From Ectothiorhodospiraceae bacterium (lineage in GTDB: Bacteria; Pseudomonadota; Gammaproteobacteria; Nitrococcales; AK92), in the NCBI GenBank assembly GCA_029263635.1, contig JAJUFY010000157.1, positions 1 to 5,546 of the forward strand: DNA of 5,546 bases, given 5' to 3'. Shown piece after piece: positions 4,940-5,546 of this stretch. A program made the position numbers and the translations under genes. Within the stretch, counting starts at the first letter, position 1. Every line of letters begins with the position of its first letter. Below the pieces are notes generated by a model that was not told the DNA's origin, ran no database searches, and worked only from the letters and a program-made list of their open reading frames with translations.

Positions 4940-5546
4940 ATGCAGCCGCCCGAATCCGCAACCAACACCCCCGATCCCGCGGCTGTCGAACCGGTCGACG
5001 ACGCCCGCCTGCTGATACGGGGCAGCCAGCACATCCTCTACGACTCACGCCGCATTTCAACACCGGACGGTCGGCTGTTTGAGCCGGCGGCTGACGCCAC
5101 TACCAAGCAGGCCGGGCGACATACCGTCCATTTCGTGAAGATCGAAGGCCGGCAGTATGTATTGCGCCACTACTGGCGCGGGGGACAGGCAGCCAAGCTG
5201 AGCCGGGACGGCTATTTGTGGCAGGGAATCGAGCGCAGCCGACCGTTTCGCGAATGGCGGCTGCTGGCAGCGCTGCAGCAGCGGGGACTGCCAGTACCGC
5301 GGCCGGCGGCAGCGCGTGTGACACGCACCGGACTGCTGCTGTACCGTGGCGACATCCTCGTCGAATACTTGCCGGACACCCGCACCCTGGCGGAACTCGC
5401 GGCCCGGCAACCGCTGCCGGCCAGCCTGTGGGGGCGGATCGGCGCCACCATCCACCGCTTTCACCGCGCCGGGGCCTGGCACGCCGACCTGAATGCCAGC
5501 AATATCCTGATCGACGCACAGGAGCGGATCTTTCTGATCGACTGGG
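4940..5546 (+). CDS. kdkA: 3-deoxy-D-manno-octulosonic acid kinase KdkA (C-terminus cut by window edge)
   Basis: KdkA phosphorylates the Kdo of Kdo-lipid A at O-4 using ATP and has a protein-kinase-like fold; it acts at the cytoplasmic face of the inner membrane. There are 202 complete codons out of roughly 235-250 expected. The first 20 or so residues are rich in Pro, Ala and Glu and look like a disordered extension. Conserved segments are YVLRHYWRGG (73-82), KLSRDGYLW (86-94), SRPFREWRLL (100-109), GLPVPRPAAARV (116-127), ILVEYLP (139-145) and the IGATIHRFHRAG stretch (167-178). The catalytic loop is HADLNASNILID (181-192), with Asp183 and Asn188 as the presumed catalytic and metal-binding residues. 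FLIDW (198-202) is the DFG-equivalent, with Asp201. The ribosome binding site GAGG overlaps the lpxL TGA stop and lies 6 bases before the ATG, so the two genes are translationally linked. Confidence 0.93.
   Translation, partial: MQPPESATNTPDPAAVEPVDDARLLIRGSQHILYDSRRISTPDGRLFEPAADATTKQAGRHTVHFVKIEGRQYVLRHYWRGGQAAKLSRDGYLWQGIERSRPFREWRLLAALQQRGLPVPRPAAARVTRTGLLLYRGDILVEYLPDTRTLAELAARQPLPASLWGRIGATIHRFHRAGAWHADLNASNILIDAQERIFLIDW

Overview
This 5.5 kb, GC-rich window looks like the chromosome of a high-GC gammaproteobacterium. The evidence is the set of Kdo/lipid A genes (waaA, an lpxL-type acyltransferase, kdkA), a ThiC closely resembling the enterobacterial protein as recalled, a TPP riboswitch upstream of it, and a PIMT-like/rhodanese gene pair of a proteobacterial type. 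Assignments rest on reading motifs and on remembered family sequences; no database search was possible.

Layout. (1) Bases 1-746, minus strand: the first 248 codons of thiC (thiamine pyrimidine synthesis), cut by the window edge. (2) Bases 747-1104: the thiC control region, read on the minus strand. It holds a plausible sigma70 promoter (1076-1104), a clear TPP riboswitch aptamer (956-1036), a possible anti-P1 helix (857-867 with 946-959), and a hairpin that could hide the thiC ribosome binding site (756-794). (3) Bases 1105-1285: a gap with a weak divergent promoter candidate. (4) Bases 1286-2273, plus strand: a two-gene unit of a PIMT-family methyltransferase, whose usual active-site Ser is replaced by Leu, and a single-domain rhodanese. 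(5) Bases 2274-2633: 360 bases without a gene, holding two diverged copies of an inverted-repeat element of about 110 bp, a UUCG hairpin between them, and two perfect hairpins at the 3' end of waaA. (6) Bases 2634-3890, minus strand: waaA (Kdo transferase), convergent with the rhodanese gene. (7) Bases 3891-3989: a short divergent promoter region with an extended -10 box for lpxL. (8) Bases 3990-5546, plus strand: lpxL-type lipid A acyltransferase and then kdkA (Kdo kinase, cut by the window edge), spaced 8 bases apart as an operon.

How the genes work together. WaaA, the LpxL-type enzyme and KdkA act in sequence at the inner face of the cytoplasmic membrane: Kdo is added to lipid IVA, the Kdo-lipid is acylated, and the Kdo is phosphorylated. 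The presence of kdkA suggests an inner core with a single phosphorylated Kdo, as in Haemophilus and Vibrio. thiC is a separate transcription unit controlled by thiamine pyrophosphate. The window is mostly ordinary core genome. The points most worth a second look are the thiC leader architecture, the PIMT-like protein without its catalytic serine, and the repeat pair in the gene-free gap.
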